Positions 5,967 to 13,822 are shown, counted from the stretch's first letter. The stretch: 14,080 bases of DNA from Nitrospinota bacterium (GCA_015231995.1 JADGAO010000067.1:1-14080), one strand, 5' to 3'. Numbers and translations: made by a program. Notes: a model not told the origin generated them from the letters alone.

Positions 5967-8476
5967 GGTTTTTGTTGCGCGCGGGCGGCGTGGCGCTCAA
6001 ATGGGGCGGCCTCTTATTCCTGTTCGCGTTCACGGTATGGTTTTCGTTCTTCATGATTTTCGCGCTTCCGAATCCCGACCGCGTGCCGGACCCGCTGGAT
6101 ATTCTGGAGGGCGTAAAACCAGATCAGGCGGAGCCAACGCCCCTCTCCATCCATACAGACCTTATAAACGCGCTCGACGAGGCGCAGGTGGATGTCCCAA
6201 ACCTCGACGCGGGGTACTCTGCAGTTGCGGAAGAGGATTTCTTCGCCGAATATCCATTCCCGCGCCTCGTGAAAAACGGGCGAATGGCCATCAGCATGAC
6301 GCAGGGCAAGCACGCCATGAAACTGGAGCAGAGAAACGCCGTTTACATGCCAACCCCGGCGCGGGCGAGTTTTACGCTGACCGTCCCGGAGGGCGCAAGG
6401 CTTCGTTTCGCCAACTCCGTTTTGGGAAGGATAAAAGGCAAGGAGCTTGCGCCGGTCACATTTACGGTGGAGCTTAAAGTCGGCGAAAAAGCGGAGACTC
6501 TGTTAAAAGAGACATTGGGGCCGGAACCTGTGTTCCCGTGGAGCGAGACGGATTTCTTCTATCACTCGATTCTCAAGTTCGTAAAAATCGAAACCGGCCT
6601 TTGGAACGGCAGATGGTATCCGCACGATATAGACCTCACAAGCCACGCCGGGAAGAATGTGACCATCACGTTCACGACTTCCTCCAACAGCGTGTCCCAC
6701 GGCTTCATCGGCAACCCCAGGGTTTACGCGCCGGAGACGGAGCCGAAACCCAACGTGATAATCGCCGTGCTGGACACCGTGCGTGCGGACTTCATCGGCG
6801 CCAACAACCCGGATGTATCCGGCCTGACCCCGAACATGGACAAAGCCGCCGTGGAGGGGATCAACTTCAAAAACACACGATCCCACGGAAACTGGTCACG
6901 AGGTTCGTTCGCCACTATTTTCACAGGGATGCCAACGCCGAGGTTCGGATTTTCGGAGCGGTGGAGCTACACGCGCGAGGAAAAACAGATTTACAACCGC
7001 AGGCAGATCCCCTCGCTCGCGGAGGAATTCAGGAAAGACGGATATACGACCGTCTCTGTCGGCAACAACCCGTTCGTTTATGACGGAGGCCCGGTGGGGC
7101 TTCATCTTGGGTTCGATCAGGCGGTGGACATCCAACGCCAGCCGTTCGACACGGAGACATCCACTTCGGAAGCTGTCCGCTGGTTAAAAGATCACGCCGA
7201 CGAACGGTTCATGATGATGTTCTCGCTGAACACGGCCCACAGCCCGTTCAGGCCGCCGCTCAAATATTTCATCAAGGGGTTCCGGGGATTCAAGGACTCC
7301 ATCGAGAACACTCAGCCGTTTCTCTTTCGTGGCGTGGTTGCGTATGCGGACGATTTCTTCGGCAAATTCATGACGGCGCTTGACAGGCTGAAAATGGCCG
7401 ACAACACAATCGTCGTCGTCACTGCGGATCATGGCGTAATCCTGCGCCGTAGCCAGAAGGTGCGCCCTCATCCCGGCGGAGAATATGAGCTGGTCAGCGC
7501 CACGCACACGCACACCCTGTACGAAGAAGAGGCGCGGGTTCCGTTGATCGTCCGTCAGCCGGGCAATATCCCGCCGGGGCGTGTTTCCAACGAGCAGGTA
7601 GGGCTTTTCGACATCGCGCCCTCCGTTATGGCTCTTGCTGAGGTTAAGTCGGACGCCCGGTGGGCCGGCGAGAGTTTCGCAAAAATAGCGACGGGTGAGA
7701 AAACCGCGCTGGACGAATCGGCTGTCGGCAGGATACTCCCCGCAGAGGGGGAGACTGTGCGTTCCATGGTGACGGCGGACGGCTACAAATACATTAGGCG
7801 CGGGCTGGATATGCCCAGGGTGGTTGACGGGCTTTTCGGCGATCCGCGTTCAGCCGCCGAGGAAGTGTACGACCTTCGAAACGATCCCGGTGAAACCGTG
7901 GATCTTTTCGGCGCGAACCCATCATTAGTCCAGAAGCTAAGGAAGGCGTTCGAAGAGCGTTATCCGCAAAGCGTCAAAGTCCATAAGCTACTGGTGAGAG
8001 GCGGGAAGGAGCTGACAAGCCTTACTCTTACGCTTGAGACCACGGGCCGGTTCGTGTTCGTGAAGAGCGCTCCCGGCGACGGTAATAAGAATATCAAGAC
8101 GGCGGTGGAGGAGCAGGGGCCGTCGAAAAGAATTGTAAAACTCGACGGTATAGGCGGGCATGTTCGGGTGTTTTACGAAGTTTTCCCCAACGGCGCTCCG
8201 GTCACAATAACCGCCAGCGACAGCTCCGGCAAACCGCTCGGCGACGGAGTTGTGCGGCTGGGGCCGGTTCTGGTTCCCGCGAAAAGCGGCCCTGTGACGG
8301 TGAGCGCTGGCGACTTCCATCTCGAAGACTCGCACCGGCTTATTGACGAGCGGATGCTCCGAGAGGGTGTGGGCGTGGGGATAATACCGTTCGCCACATG
8401 GCGCAAGGATGTTTCCGAAGGGGCGCGGCTTGATCCAGAGCTTGCGGCGTTGATGAAAAAATGGGGTTATCTGTAA
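5960..8476 (+). CDS. Membrane-anchored sulfatase-fold protein with Ser at the nucleophile position and extra beta domains
   Basis: This 838-residue protein has one N-terminal membrane helix (about 14-35), then a beta-rich region (about 105-258) that resembles a periplasmic sugar-binding or jelly-roll module. A sulfatase-fold domain follows (about 264-650): VLDTVRAD (D272, D277), NWSRGSFATIFTG with S313 aligned to the nucleophile, TAHSPF (H427), VTADHG (D490, H491) and HTHTLYEEEARVPLI (516-530). The domain ends in VYDLRNDPGETVDLF, as many sulfatases do. A further C-terminal beta-rich domain (about 675-795) ends the chain ...KKWGYL. The motif SRGSF lacks the Pro/Ala and Arg expected for formylglycine maturation, so it may not be a classical sulfatase. 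Its ATG overlaps the previous gene's stop (ATGGTGA), which indicates translational coupling and probably a joint function. The substrate is unknown; surface glycans or lipids are plausible. Confidence 0.88.
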   Translation: MVRFLLRAGGVALKWGGLLFLFAFTVWFSFFMIFALPNPDRVPDPLDILEGVKPDQAEPTPLSIHTDLINALDEAQVDVPNLDAGYSAVAEEDFFAEYPFPRLVKNGRMAISMTQGKHAMKLEQRNAVYMPTPARASFTLTVPEGARLRFANSVLGRIKGKELAPVTFTVELKVGEKAETLLKETLGPEPVFPWSETDFFYHSILKFVKIETGLWNGRWYPHDIDLTSHAGKNVTITFTTSSNSVSHGFIGNPRVYAPETEPKPNVIIAVLDTVRADFIGANNPDVSGLTPNMDKAAVEGINFKNTRSHGNWSRGSFATIFTGMPTPRFGFSERWSYTREEKQIYNRRQIPSLAEEFRKDGYTTVSVGNNPFVYDGGPVGLHLGFDQAVDIQRQPFDTETSTSEAVRWLKDHADERFMMMFSLNTAHSPFRPPLKYFIKGFRGFKDSIENTQPFLFRGVVAYADDFFGKFMTALDRLKMADNTIVVVTADHGVILRRSQKVRPHPGGEYELVSATHTHTLYEEEARVPLIVRQPGNIPPGRVSNEQVGLFDIAPSVMALAEVKSDARWAGESFAKIATGEKTALDESAVGRILPAEGETVRSMVTADGYKYIRRGLDMPRVVDGLFGDPRSAAEEVYDLRNDPGETVDLFGANPSLVQKLRKAFEERYPQSVKVHKLLVRGGKELTSLTLTLETTGRFVFVKSAPGDGNKNIKTAVEEQGPSKRIVKLDGIGGHVRVFYEVFPNGAPVTITASDSSGKPLGDGVVRLGPVLVPAKSGPVTVSAGDFHLEDSHRLIDERMLREGVGVGIIPFATWRKDVSEGARLDPELAALMKKWGYL

Positions 8477-8489
8477 GCGAGGGTTAATT

Positions 8490-8641
8490 GTAGGGCGGAC
8501 CCGGTGGGTTTGGCCCCCTGACAAGGGGGCAGTGAGCGATAGCGAACGGGGGTTTCCTGGAAACCCCTCCGGCGCGAAGACGCGCCACCCCCCTTATCAG
8601 GGGGGCAGATTAAGAAGGGCGACCCACCGGGTCGCCCCTAC
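8490..8641. repeat. Nested inverted-repeat (MITE/REP-like) hairpin cluster
   Basis: The outer arms GTAGGGCGGACCCGGTGGGT (8490-8509) and the complement of 8622-8641 (GTAGGGGCGACCCGGTGGGT) match at 18 of 20 positions. Nested inside, 8514-8529 and 8589-8604 are inverted copies of CCCCCTGAYAAGGGGG. Between them are two perfect hairpins: GGGGTTTCC/GGAAACCCC around a single T (8549-8567), and GGCGCG-AAGA-CGCGCC (8571-8586). The right end is also a palindrome, GGGCGACCC-ACC-GGGTCGCCC (8617-8637). The element begins 13 nt after the second sulfatase-like gene, so it may also end transcription of that operon. No coding frame, U-tract or target-site duplication is apparent. The remaining 74 nt up to mtgA show nothing clear. 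Confidence 0.8.
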
Positions 8642-8715
8642 ATGGGAGTGAATATCTCGCAATGACTGGTAAAAAGAGTTTTCCGGCGACCTGCTCGTAA
8701 TCCACCCGCGACATT

Positions 8716-9429
8716 ATGGTAAAAACGCTGAAACTAATTTTCGCCGTCCTGTTAATGGTCGGAGTGGCGGTCGCTCTCTACCTCGCCTCTTTTTTCTTTT
8801 TGCCGGACGTGGCGGCGTTGGCCAGGAAAAATCCGGAAAAAACGGCCTTCATGGAATACCGTGAAAACCAGTGGGAACGCGAAGGGCGAAACGTCAAAAT
8901 GAGGCGGACGTGGGTTCCTCTTTCGCGTATTTCGCCTCATCTGCGAAAAGCGGTCGTCATAAGCGAAGACGACGCTTTCTGGGCGCATGAAGGGTTCGAC
9001 GTCAACGCCATCAGGAACGCAGTGGAAACCGATATCCGCGAGGGGAAATTCAAGTTCGGAGCCAGCACAATAACCCAACAGTTGGCCAAGAATCTCTACC
9101 TCTCCCCGTCAAAGAATCCGGTGAGAAAAATCGCCGAGGCTATCCTTACGCGCAGGATAGAAAAAGAACTTACCAAACACAGGATACTTGAGATTTACCT
9201 GAACATAGTGGAGTGGGGCGACGGCGTGTTCGGCGCGGAGGCGGCGGCCCTGCGTTATTTCGGCAAACCCGCTTCGGCCCTTTCGCCGGATGAGTCTGCG
9301 AGGCTCGCCGTAATTTTGCCAAGCCCGTTGAAGCTCAATCCGCTGAAGGACTCCGGTTACGTTCCCAAGAGGGTGAGGGGCATACTCAAGGTGATGGCGA
9401 AAAGAGGGGATATCGAGGCTGGCGAGTAG
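8716..9429 (+). CDS. mtgA: Monofunctional peptidoglycan glycosyltransferase MtgA (GT51)
   Basis: This 237-residue protein has one N-terminal membrane anchor (about 8-30) and a GT51 domain. All family motifs are visible: EDDAFWAHEG (84-93) with catalytic Glu84, GASTITQQLAKNLYL (115-129), the RKIAEAILTRRIEKEL region leading to ILEIYLN (157-163), and GVFGAEAAALRYFGK (170-184). No transpeptidase domain follows, so it is the monofunctional type that polymerises lipid II into glycan strands on the periplasmic side. An in-frame stop 15 nt upstream fixes the start near the ATG at 8716, although no Shine-Dalgarno is seen. It follows the sulfatase-like operon on the same strand but beyond the hairpin cluster, so cotranscription is uncertain. 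The length is normal for MtgA. Confidence 0.95.
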   Translation: MVKTLKLIFAVLLMVGVAVALYLASFFFLPDVAALARKNPEKTAFMEYRENQWEREGRNVKMRRTWVPLSRISPHLRKAVVISEDDAFWAHEGFDVNAIRNAVETDIREGKFKFGASTITQQLAKNLYLSPSKNPVRKIAEAILTRRIEKELTKHRILEIYLNIVEWGDGVFGAEAAALRYFGKPASALSPDESARLAVILPSPLKLNPLKDSGYVPKRVRGILKVMAKRGDIEAGE

Positions 9430-9530
9430 GCCCATCAACTGAAATGTCATTTGCCAGGTCTGGTAGACAATCTAAGTGATAACGTTTATATTGCGATCAT
9501 AATCCGGAGGAAGGCGTAATCTTCCTTACA

Positions 9531-9558
9531 TTACCTGCGAAAAACAAATCTGTATAAG
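9531..9558 (+). promoter_or_regulatory. Weak candidate promoter for the ORF6N gene
   Basis: TTACCT (9531-9536), a 16-nt spacer and TATAAG (9553-9558) precede the ORF6N gene by about 43 nt in an AT-richer gap (9430-9601). The -35 element matches only four of six consensus bases. The rest of this gap holds no convincing gene; a small hairpin, GGAAG/CTTCC, lies at about 9510-9525. Confidence 0.3.
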
Positions 9559-9601
9559 ATTGCAAATTTTCAACCTTGGAAAAACAGATACGCGGTAGAG
9601 C

Positions 9602-10141
9602 ATGAAAAAGGCCGGCGCCAAGGAGATAAGCGTTACCTCCCCAGTGAACATTGCGCGACGCATATTTACCATCCGGGGACAACGGGTGATGCTGGACGCA
9701 GACCTGGCCGAACTGTTCGGCGTTCCCACGAGACGCTTGAATGAGCAGATAAAACGCAACAGGGAACGATTCCCGGATGATTTCATGTTTCAGCTTACGC
9801 GAGAAGAGAAAGAGGATGTCGTCGCAAATTGCGACCACCTCTATCGCCTCAAATTCTCCACTGTGTTTCCCCACGCCCTAACGGAACATGGCGCGATTAT
9901 GGCCGCGAACGTCCTTAACAGCCCTCAGGCCATCCACGCCAGCGTTTACATTGTGCGGGCGTTTGTAAGGATGCGCGAAGCGCTAGCGGAACATAAAGAG
10001 ATCGCGCGAATGGTGAATGAACACGAGCGACGGTTAAATGATCAGGATGAAGTGATTATTTCAATCGTGGATGAAATGCGGAAACAGCGGTCAGCGTCAG
10101 CGCCAGCCAAACCAAAGAGGAAGATTGGTTTCCGCAAGTAG
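9602..10141 (+). CDS. ORF6N-domain protein
   Basis: This 179-residue protein has an ORF6N domain spanning about residues 16-106. The typical signature runs from IRGQRVMLDADLAELFGV (24-41) through RLNEQIKRN and RFPDDFMFQLTREE (57-69) to ALTEHGAIMAANVL (92-105). A helical, probably coiled-coil region follows (about 115-163), then a basic tail (PKRKIGFRK). ORF6N domains are DNA-binding-associated modules first defined in phage and poxvirus proteins (the KilA-N/Bro group), and are also common as single genes in bacterial chromosomes, where their function is mostly unknown. Neighbouring genes are housekeeping and no phage genes accompany it, so it is a solitary copy, perhaps acquired by transfer. 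It converges on the histidine kinase gene with a 43-nt gap. The start codon has only a weak upstream GGTAGAG. Confidence 0.88.
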   Translation: MKKAGAKEISVTSPVNIARRIFTIRGQRVMLDADLAELFGVPTRRLNEQIKRNRERFPDDFMFQLTREEKEDVVANCDHLYRLKFSTVFPHALTEHGAIMAANVLNSPQAIHASVYIVRAFVRMREALAEHKEIARMVNEHERRLNDQDEVIISIVDEMRKQRSASAPAKPKRKIGFRK

Positions 10142-10184
10142 AATCTAGAGCTTCAAATCTTCTGATTGGAGATTCTCTCTCCCG

Positions 10185-11753
10185 TCACTCCAAAATCGGT
10201 AGCGACAGGGTGACGGCGGAGCCTTTGCCTTCCCCCTCGCTTTTCACCGTCAGCGAGCCGTCGTGGAACTCCATTATCATCCTGGCCACCGTAAGGCCGA
10301 GCCCTATCCCACCGCCCTTGAACTTGAGCTTGCTGGATGTGTAATAGATGGGGTTTTCCAGCGAAAAATAAGGGTCGAACACCTGATCCTTCATATCCTC
10401 CGGTATCCCGATTCCGTCGTCGCGGATTTCGATGAACGCTCTGCCGTTGTCCTTGTGCGCAGAGACATGGATGTTTTTCCCGTCGGGCGTATATTTGACA
10501 GCGTTGGAGAGGATTTCGTTTATGGCGCGAGTGAACATTATCTGGTCGCAAAAGGCCTGCGTCCCTTTTGGCAGGCCCGTCAGGTCCGCATTGATGGTTA
10601 CGGCCCGGTTTTCCTTTTTGACCGAGAACCTTATGCCCTCCACGCAACCGAGCAGGTCCATGTATATCTGGGTTTTTATGAACGACTCCCGCGTCTTGGC
10701 CAGGCTAAGCTCGGAGAAAAGCGACGTGGCGGACACCACCGTCTCGATGCTCGAATAAACGTTATCGAGGGCGCTTCCGATTTTGCCCAAAGCCGTCTTG
10801 TCCGTGACGGCGTCGGCCAGTTTTTCCAGCAACATTCTCACAAGGTCTATCTTGATCAGCGGCGTGCGCAACTCGTGGGATGTGACGGCGGTGAAATAAT
10901 CCCTGGCCTTGGAGAGCATGGCCTCTTTGGTGATGTCGCGTTTGACGGCCACGAAATTGACGATGGCCCCGGAGGCGTCGCGCACCGGGGAAATGGTCGC
11001 CAACTCCTCGTAAAACGAGCCGTCCCTTTTCTTGTTTACGAATTTCCCTTGCCACACCTTGCCGTTCTTTATGGCGCCCCACAATTCCTTGTAAAATTCC
11101 TTATCGTGCCTGCCGCTTTGCAGGATGCGCGGATTTTTTCCGATAGCCTCTTTGCGCGAATAGCCGGTTATCCGCTCAAACCCTGGGTTGGCGTACAGTA
11201 TCACTCCTTCGGAGTCGGTTATCACCACGGTGTCGGCGGATTGTTCTATGGCGGCGAAAAGCCTGTCGCGCTCCTTTTCAGTGTCCTTTAATTCTGTGAT
11301 ATCCAGCAGGAAACCATCCATCCATATCGCTCCGCTTTTATCGTCCACCACGACGGAGCAATGGTTAGAAACCCATTTCACCGCGCCGTCCTTGCGGATT
11401 ATCCTGTGTTCGATGTTTCTGCGGGCGAGATCGGTTTTTATTTCCTCGAAGAAATCCGTCACCCTCTGGCGGTCGCCGGGATGGATCATCTTGAACCACA
11501 AATCGGGATCGTCCAGATAATCTGACGGGGAGTAGCCTGTTATCATCACGCACTGGGGGCTGTGGTAGGAGAAGACCTGTTTGCCGCCACGGTATTCCAC
11601 GCTGTACAGGTATTCGGCCACGGAGTCCACGAGGGCTTTGTATTTGCCTTCGCCTTCCGCCGAAGCCGCCTGCAGTTCCAACTGGGCGACGCGGACGCGA
11701 AGAGCCTCTATCTCGCGCAGGAGTTCCGCTTCCTTGGCTTTCGTTCCGCTCAT
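10185..11753 (-). CDS. Cytosolic two-PAS sensor histidine kinase
   Basis: Taken from the ATG at 11753, which has GGAAG 4 nt upstream, this is 522 residues. A short coiled coil (about 5-32) is followed by PAS 1 (about 38-155), with its PAC-type end at KDGAVKWV...GFLLDITE. PAS 2 (about 163-280) contains ITDSEGVILYANPGFERITG. Next come the HisKA domain, with SHELRTP and phospho-accepting His293, and the HATPase domain: N-box NEILSNAVKYT (412-422), G1 DDGIG (445-449) and G2 GGGIGLGL (480-487). No membrane segment is visible, so it senses a cytosolic or membrane-permeant signal. No receiver domain or response regulator is adjacent, so it is an orphan kinase here. The in-frame extension up to 11837 is probably not translated. 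It lies 130 nt after hflC on the same strand, with a tandem 11-bp repeat in the gap. Confidence 0.92.
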   Translation of the reverse strand: MSGTKAKEAELLREIEALRVRVAQLELQAASAEGEGKYKALVDSVAEYLYSVEYRGGKQVFSYHSPQCVMITGYSPSDYLDDPDLWFKMIHPGDRQRVTDFFEEIKTDLARRNIEHRIIRKDGAVKWVSNHCSVVVDDKSGAIWMDGFLLDITELKDTEKERDRLFAAIEQSADTVVITDSEGVILYANPGFERITGYSRKEAIGKNPRILQSGRHDKEFYKELWGAIKNGKVWQGKFVNKKRDGSFYEELATISPVRDASGAIVNFVAVKRDITKEAMLSKARDYFTAVTSHELRTPLIKIDLVRMLLEKLADAVTDKTALGKIGSALDNVYSSIETVVSATSLFSELSLAKTRESFIKTQIYMDLLGCVEGIRFSVKKENRAVTINADLTGLPKGTQAFCDQIMFTRAINEILSNAVKYTPDGKNIHVSAHKDNGRAFIEIRDDGIGIPEDMKDQVFDPYFSLENPIYYTSSKLKFKGGGIGLGLTVARMIMEFHDGSLTVKSEGEGKGSAVTLSLPILE

Positions 11754-11795
11754 TGAGCTTCCGCGCAGATGAGATTTTTCAGGCGATACATCCTC

Positions 11796-11817
11796 TTTTA
11801 GTCTGTTTTTAGTCTGT
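11796..11817. repeat. Perfect tandem 11-bp repeat upstream of the histidine kinase
   Basis: TTTTAGTCTGT occurs twice in direct succession (11796-11806 and 11807-11817). GTCTGT appears once more at 11842-11847. The pair lies 43-64 nt before the kinase ATG, in the gap after hflC. One-helical-turn spacing would suit a DNA-binding protein or may be chance slippage. Confidence 0.6.
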
Positions 11818-11883
11818 AATGAGATTTTACATCCCATTCATGTCTGTATATAGAGGAAAGCTCCTGCTTAAACCGAATGGCGT

Positions 11884-12747
11884 TTACGGTTTCCCCATCC
11901 GTTTAAGGAACGGGCTATCCTGCGACAGCACGGCGGTACCCCTTTCGGCGAAGGCTTTCCTGTACGCGTCCAGCGAACGGACGAACTCGAAGAAGTCCGT
12001 GTCTTTCCCATAAGCGGCGGCTGTGATCTTTATGGACACGGCGTCGGCCTCGCCCTTTTTCTCCTGCTCTTTCTTATGGGCCTCCGCTATTATCAGCGCT
12101 TTCTCCATATCCGTCTGGCCCCGTATCCTCTGGGCCGCCTCTTTGCCCTCGGAACGGAACTGCATGGCAATACGTTTTCTTTCCTCGCTCATCCTGCGAT
12201 AGACCGCCTGCTGGTTTTCCGTGGGAAGGTCCGCCCGCTTTATGCGCACGTCTATTATCTCCACCCCCATGCCCAGCTCCTTGGCCTTCGCGTTGGCGCG
12301 TTCCGTGACCTGTTTCATCAGTTCGCCGCGCTTGCTGGAGACGATCTCCGCCATATCGTGGGAGCCGAAGTCCACCCTCAGCTCGGAATAGATGATGTCC
12401 CGTAGCCTGCCCATCGCCACGCTCTCGATTTTGGCGCGCTGGTAGAACTTGCCGGGGTCGGTGATGCGCCATTTGGCGAAGTTGTCTATCACAAGCGTGC
12501 GCTTGTCTTTGGTGACTATCTCCGTCGGCTCCACGTCGTGGCTCAACAGCCTCGTGTCGTAATAGATGACCTCCTGGATGAACGGCATTTTCACGTTCAA
12601 TCCCGGATCGAGCTCTATGCGGACGAGCTTTCCGAACTGCGTTATCACGCATTGCTCGTTCTGCTGGACTATGAACACCGAACCGGAAATGAGAATAAAC
12701 GCGACAACCGCCACCGCCGCCAAAATGCCTGGAGCCAATTTATTCAT
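11884..12747 (-). CDS. hflC: HflC, SPFH/band-7 modulator of FtsH protease
   Basis: This 287-residue protein has an N-terminal membrane anchor (about 6-27), then an SPFH/band-7 domain with the HflC-typical VQQNEQCVITQFGK (27-40), NVKMPF and IDNFAKWRITDP (87-98). A long charged helical region follows (about 150-240) with RIKRADLPTENQQAVYRRM (168-186). HflC forms a large cage with HflK in the inner membrane, with its bulk in the periplasm, that encloses FtsH and modulates degradation of membrane proteins. The gene begins 7 nt after the hflK stop, the usual tight hflK-hflC pairing. The length fits the family (about 280-335), and nothing appears broken. Confidence 0.95.
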   Translation of the reverse strand: MNKLAPGILAAVAVVAFILISGSVFIVQQNEQCVITQFGKLVRIELDPGLNVKMPFIQEVIYYDTRLLSHDVEPTEIVTKDKRTLVIDNFAKWRITDPGKFYQRAKIESVAMGRLRDIIYSELRVDFGSHDMAEIVSSKRGELMKQVTERANAKAKELGMGVEIIDVRIKRADLPTENQQAVYRRMSEERKRIAMQFRSEGKEAAQRIRGQTDMEKALIIAEAHKKEQEKKGEADAVSIKITAAAYGKDTDFFEFVRSLDAYRKAFAERGTAVLSQDSPFLKRMGKP

Positions 12748-12754
12748 CGTCCGC

Positions 12755-13822
12755 TCACTTTTTCTCTTCCACTGGCGCGCGCCTCGGCTGTGGAGGGTAA
12801 AGGGGAAGCACAGGCGAGACGCTCTTTGCCAGATGTTCGTCCACTATCACCTTGTCCATCCCGGATAACACATCTTCCATCGCCTCGATATACAAACGTT
12901 TTTTCGTCACGTCCGGGGCTTTGTGGTATTCGGTCAACTGCTTTTCAAACCTGGCCGCCTCGCCCTCGGAGCCTTTGGTCTTCTGCGAGTAATAAGACTC
13001 CGCCCTGGCGTTTATCTGCGCCGCCTCGCCGCGCGCCTCCGGGATGACGGAGTTGTAATACCCCTCCGCCTCGCGGATGAGCCTGTTTTTATCTTCCTCG
13101 GCGTTGTTGACGTCGCGGAACGACTCGCGCACCTCATCGGGCGGATGCACGTCCTGCAACTGCACCAGGCTTATCTCGATCCCCGCGCCGTATGTGTCCA
13201 GCGTCTTTTGCATGAGGGTGTGAATCTCCTGCTGTATCTCCGCCTTGCCGGTGGTCAGTATCGTGTCTATCGCGTTCTTGCCCACCACTTCGCGCAGGGC
13301 GGCTTCGGCCACGTCGCGGACGGTTTCATAAAGCCCACGGTCCCTCAACTCTCTGCCAGTGTCCGCCACGCCGAAAAGGAATTTCACCGGGTCGCTCACC
13401 TTGTACTGGACGGACATCTGGATTTCTATGATGTTCGCGCCTTCGGTGAGCATCAGCGACTCTTTCTTCAACGCCGTCCCGCCTATGTCGGAGCCTTCGG
13501 AGCGGAAACCTATCTCCACCCTCTTTATCTCTTCTGTCCGCACACGCACGACTTTACCCAGAGGGGATGGAACGTTCCAGTGAAGGCCAGGTTCGGCCAC
13601 GGATGTAAGCTTGCCGAACACGAAAACGACCACGCGCTCTTGCAGGTTGACGATGTAAATCCCGGACATCAGCCATAACAGGGGAATTACGGTAATGGCC
13701 ATCATCATGTGGTACGGTTTTATGTCGAACCGCATCGGCCCTCCAGAGGCGGGCTCCCTTGCCCCTTCGAAACCGCCGGCTCCACCGGAGCGGCCCCATT
13801 TGATATTATCGTTCCAGGCCAT
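12755..13822 (-). CDS. hflK: HflK, SPFH/band-7 modulator of FtsH protease
   Basis: This 355-residue protein starts with a short glycine-rich cytosolic tail (about 1-30), as HflK does. It has one membrane helix (about 38-59), then a band-7 domain with ERVVVFVFGKL (62-72), EPGLHWNVPSPLG (77-89), and the HflK-typical VQLQDVHPPDEVRESFRDV (220-238). The alpha-helical region that follows (about 240-305) builds the wall of the HflKC cage. It works with HflC on FtsH-mediated quality control at the inner membrane. The E. coli protein is longer (about 419) because of extended low-complexity ends; shorter forms like this are common. GGTG lies about 5 nt before the ATG and a good promoter sits just upstream. 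The C-terminus is proline-rich (LYPPQPRRAP). Confidence 0.95.
   Translation of the reverse strand: MAWNDNIKWGRSGGAGGFEGAREPASGGPMRFDIKPYHMMMAITVIPLLWLMSGIYIVNLQERVVVFVFGKLTSVAEPGLHWNVPSPLGKVVRVRTEEIKRVEIGFRSEGSDIGGTALKKESLMLTEGANIIEIQMSVQYKVSDPVKFLFGVADTGRELRDRGLYETVRDVAEAALREVVGKNAIDTILTTGKAEIQQEIHTLMQKTLDTYGAGIEISLVQLQDVHPPDEVRESFRDVNNAEEDKNRLIREAEGYYNSVIPEARGEAAQINARAESYYSQKTKGSEGEAARFEKQLTEYHKAPDVTKKRLYIEAMEDVLSGMDKVIVDEHLAKSVSPVLPLYPPQPRRAPVEEKK

Noticed and set aside
3873..8476. The two sulfatase-like genes being one frameshifted gene
   Set aside because: Each has its own membrane anchor and a complete set of catalytic-domain motifs, and the 7-nt overlap with a proper ATG is a normal operon junction.
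8490..8641. CRISPR array or transposon with its own transposase
   Set aside because: The repeats are palindromic and nested, not regularly spaced direct repeats with unique spacers, and no transposase frame lies inside or next to it.
10142..10184. Bidirectional terminator between the ORF6N and kinase genes
   Set aside because: Only short AATCT/AGATT-type complementarity is present, without a GC-rich stem or a clear T-run.
10263..11291. Plus-strand open frame of 342 codons opposite the histidine kinase
   Set aside because: The minus strand has unambiguous PAS, HisKA and HATPase motifs; the plus-strand translation resembles no family.
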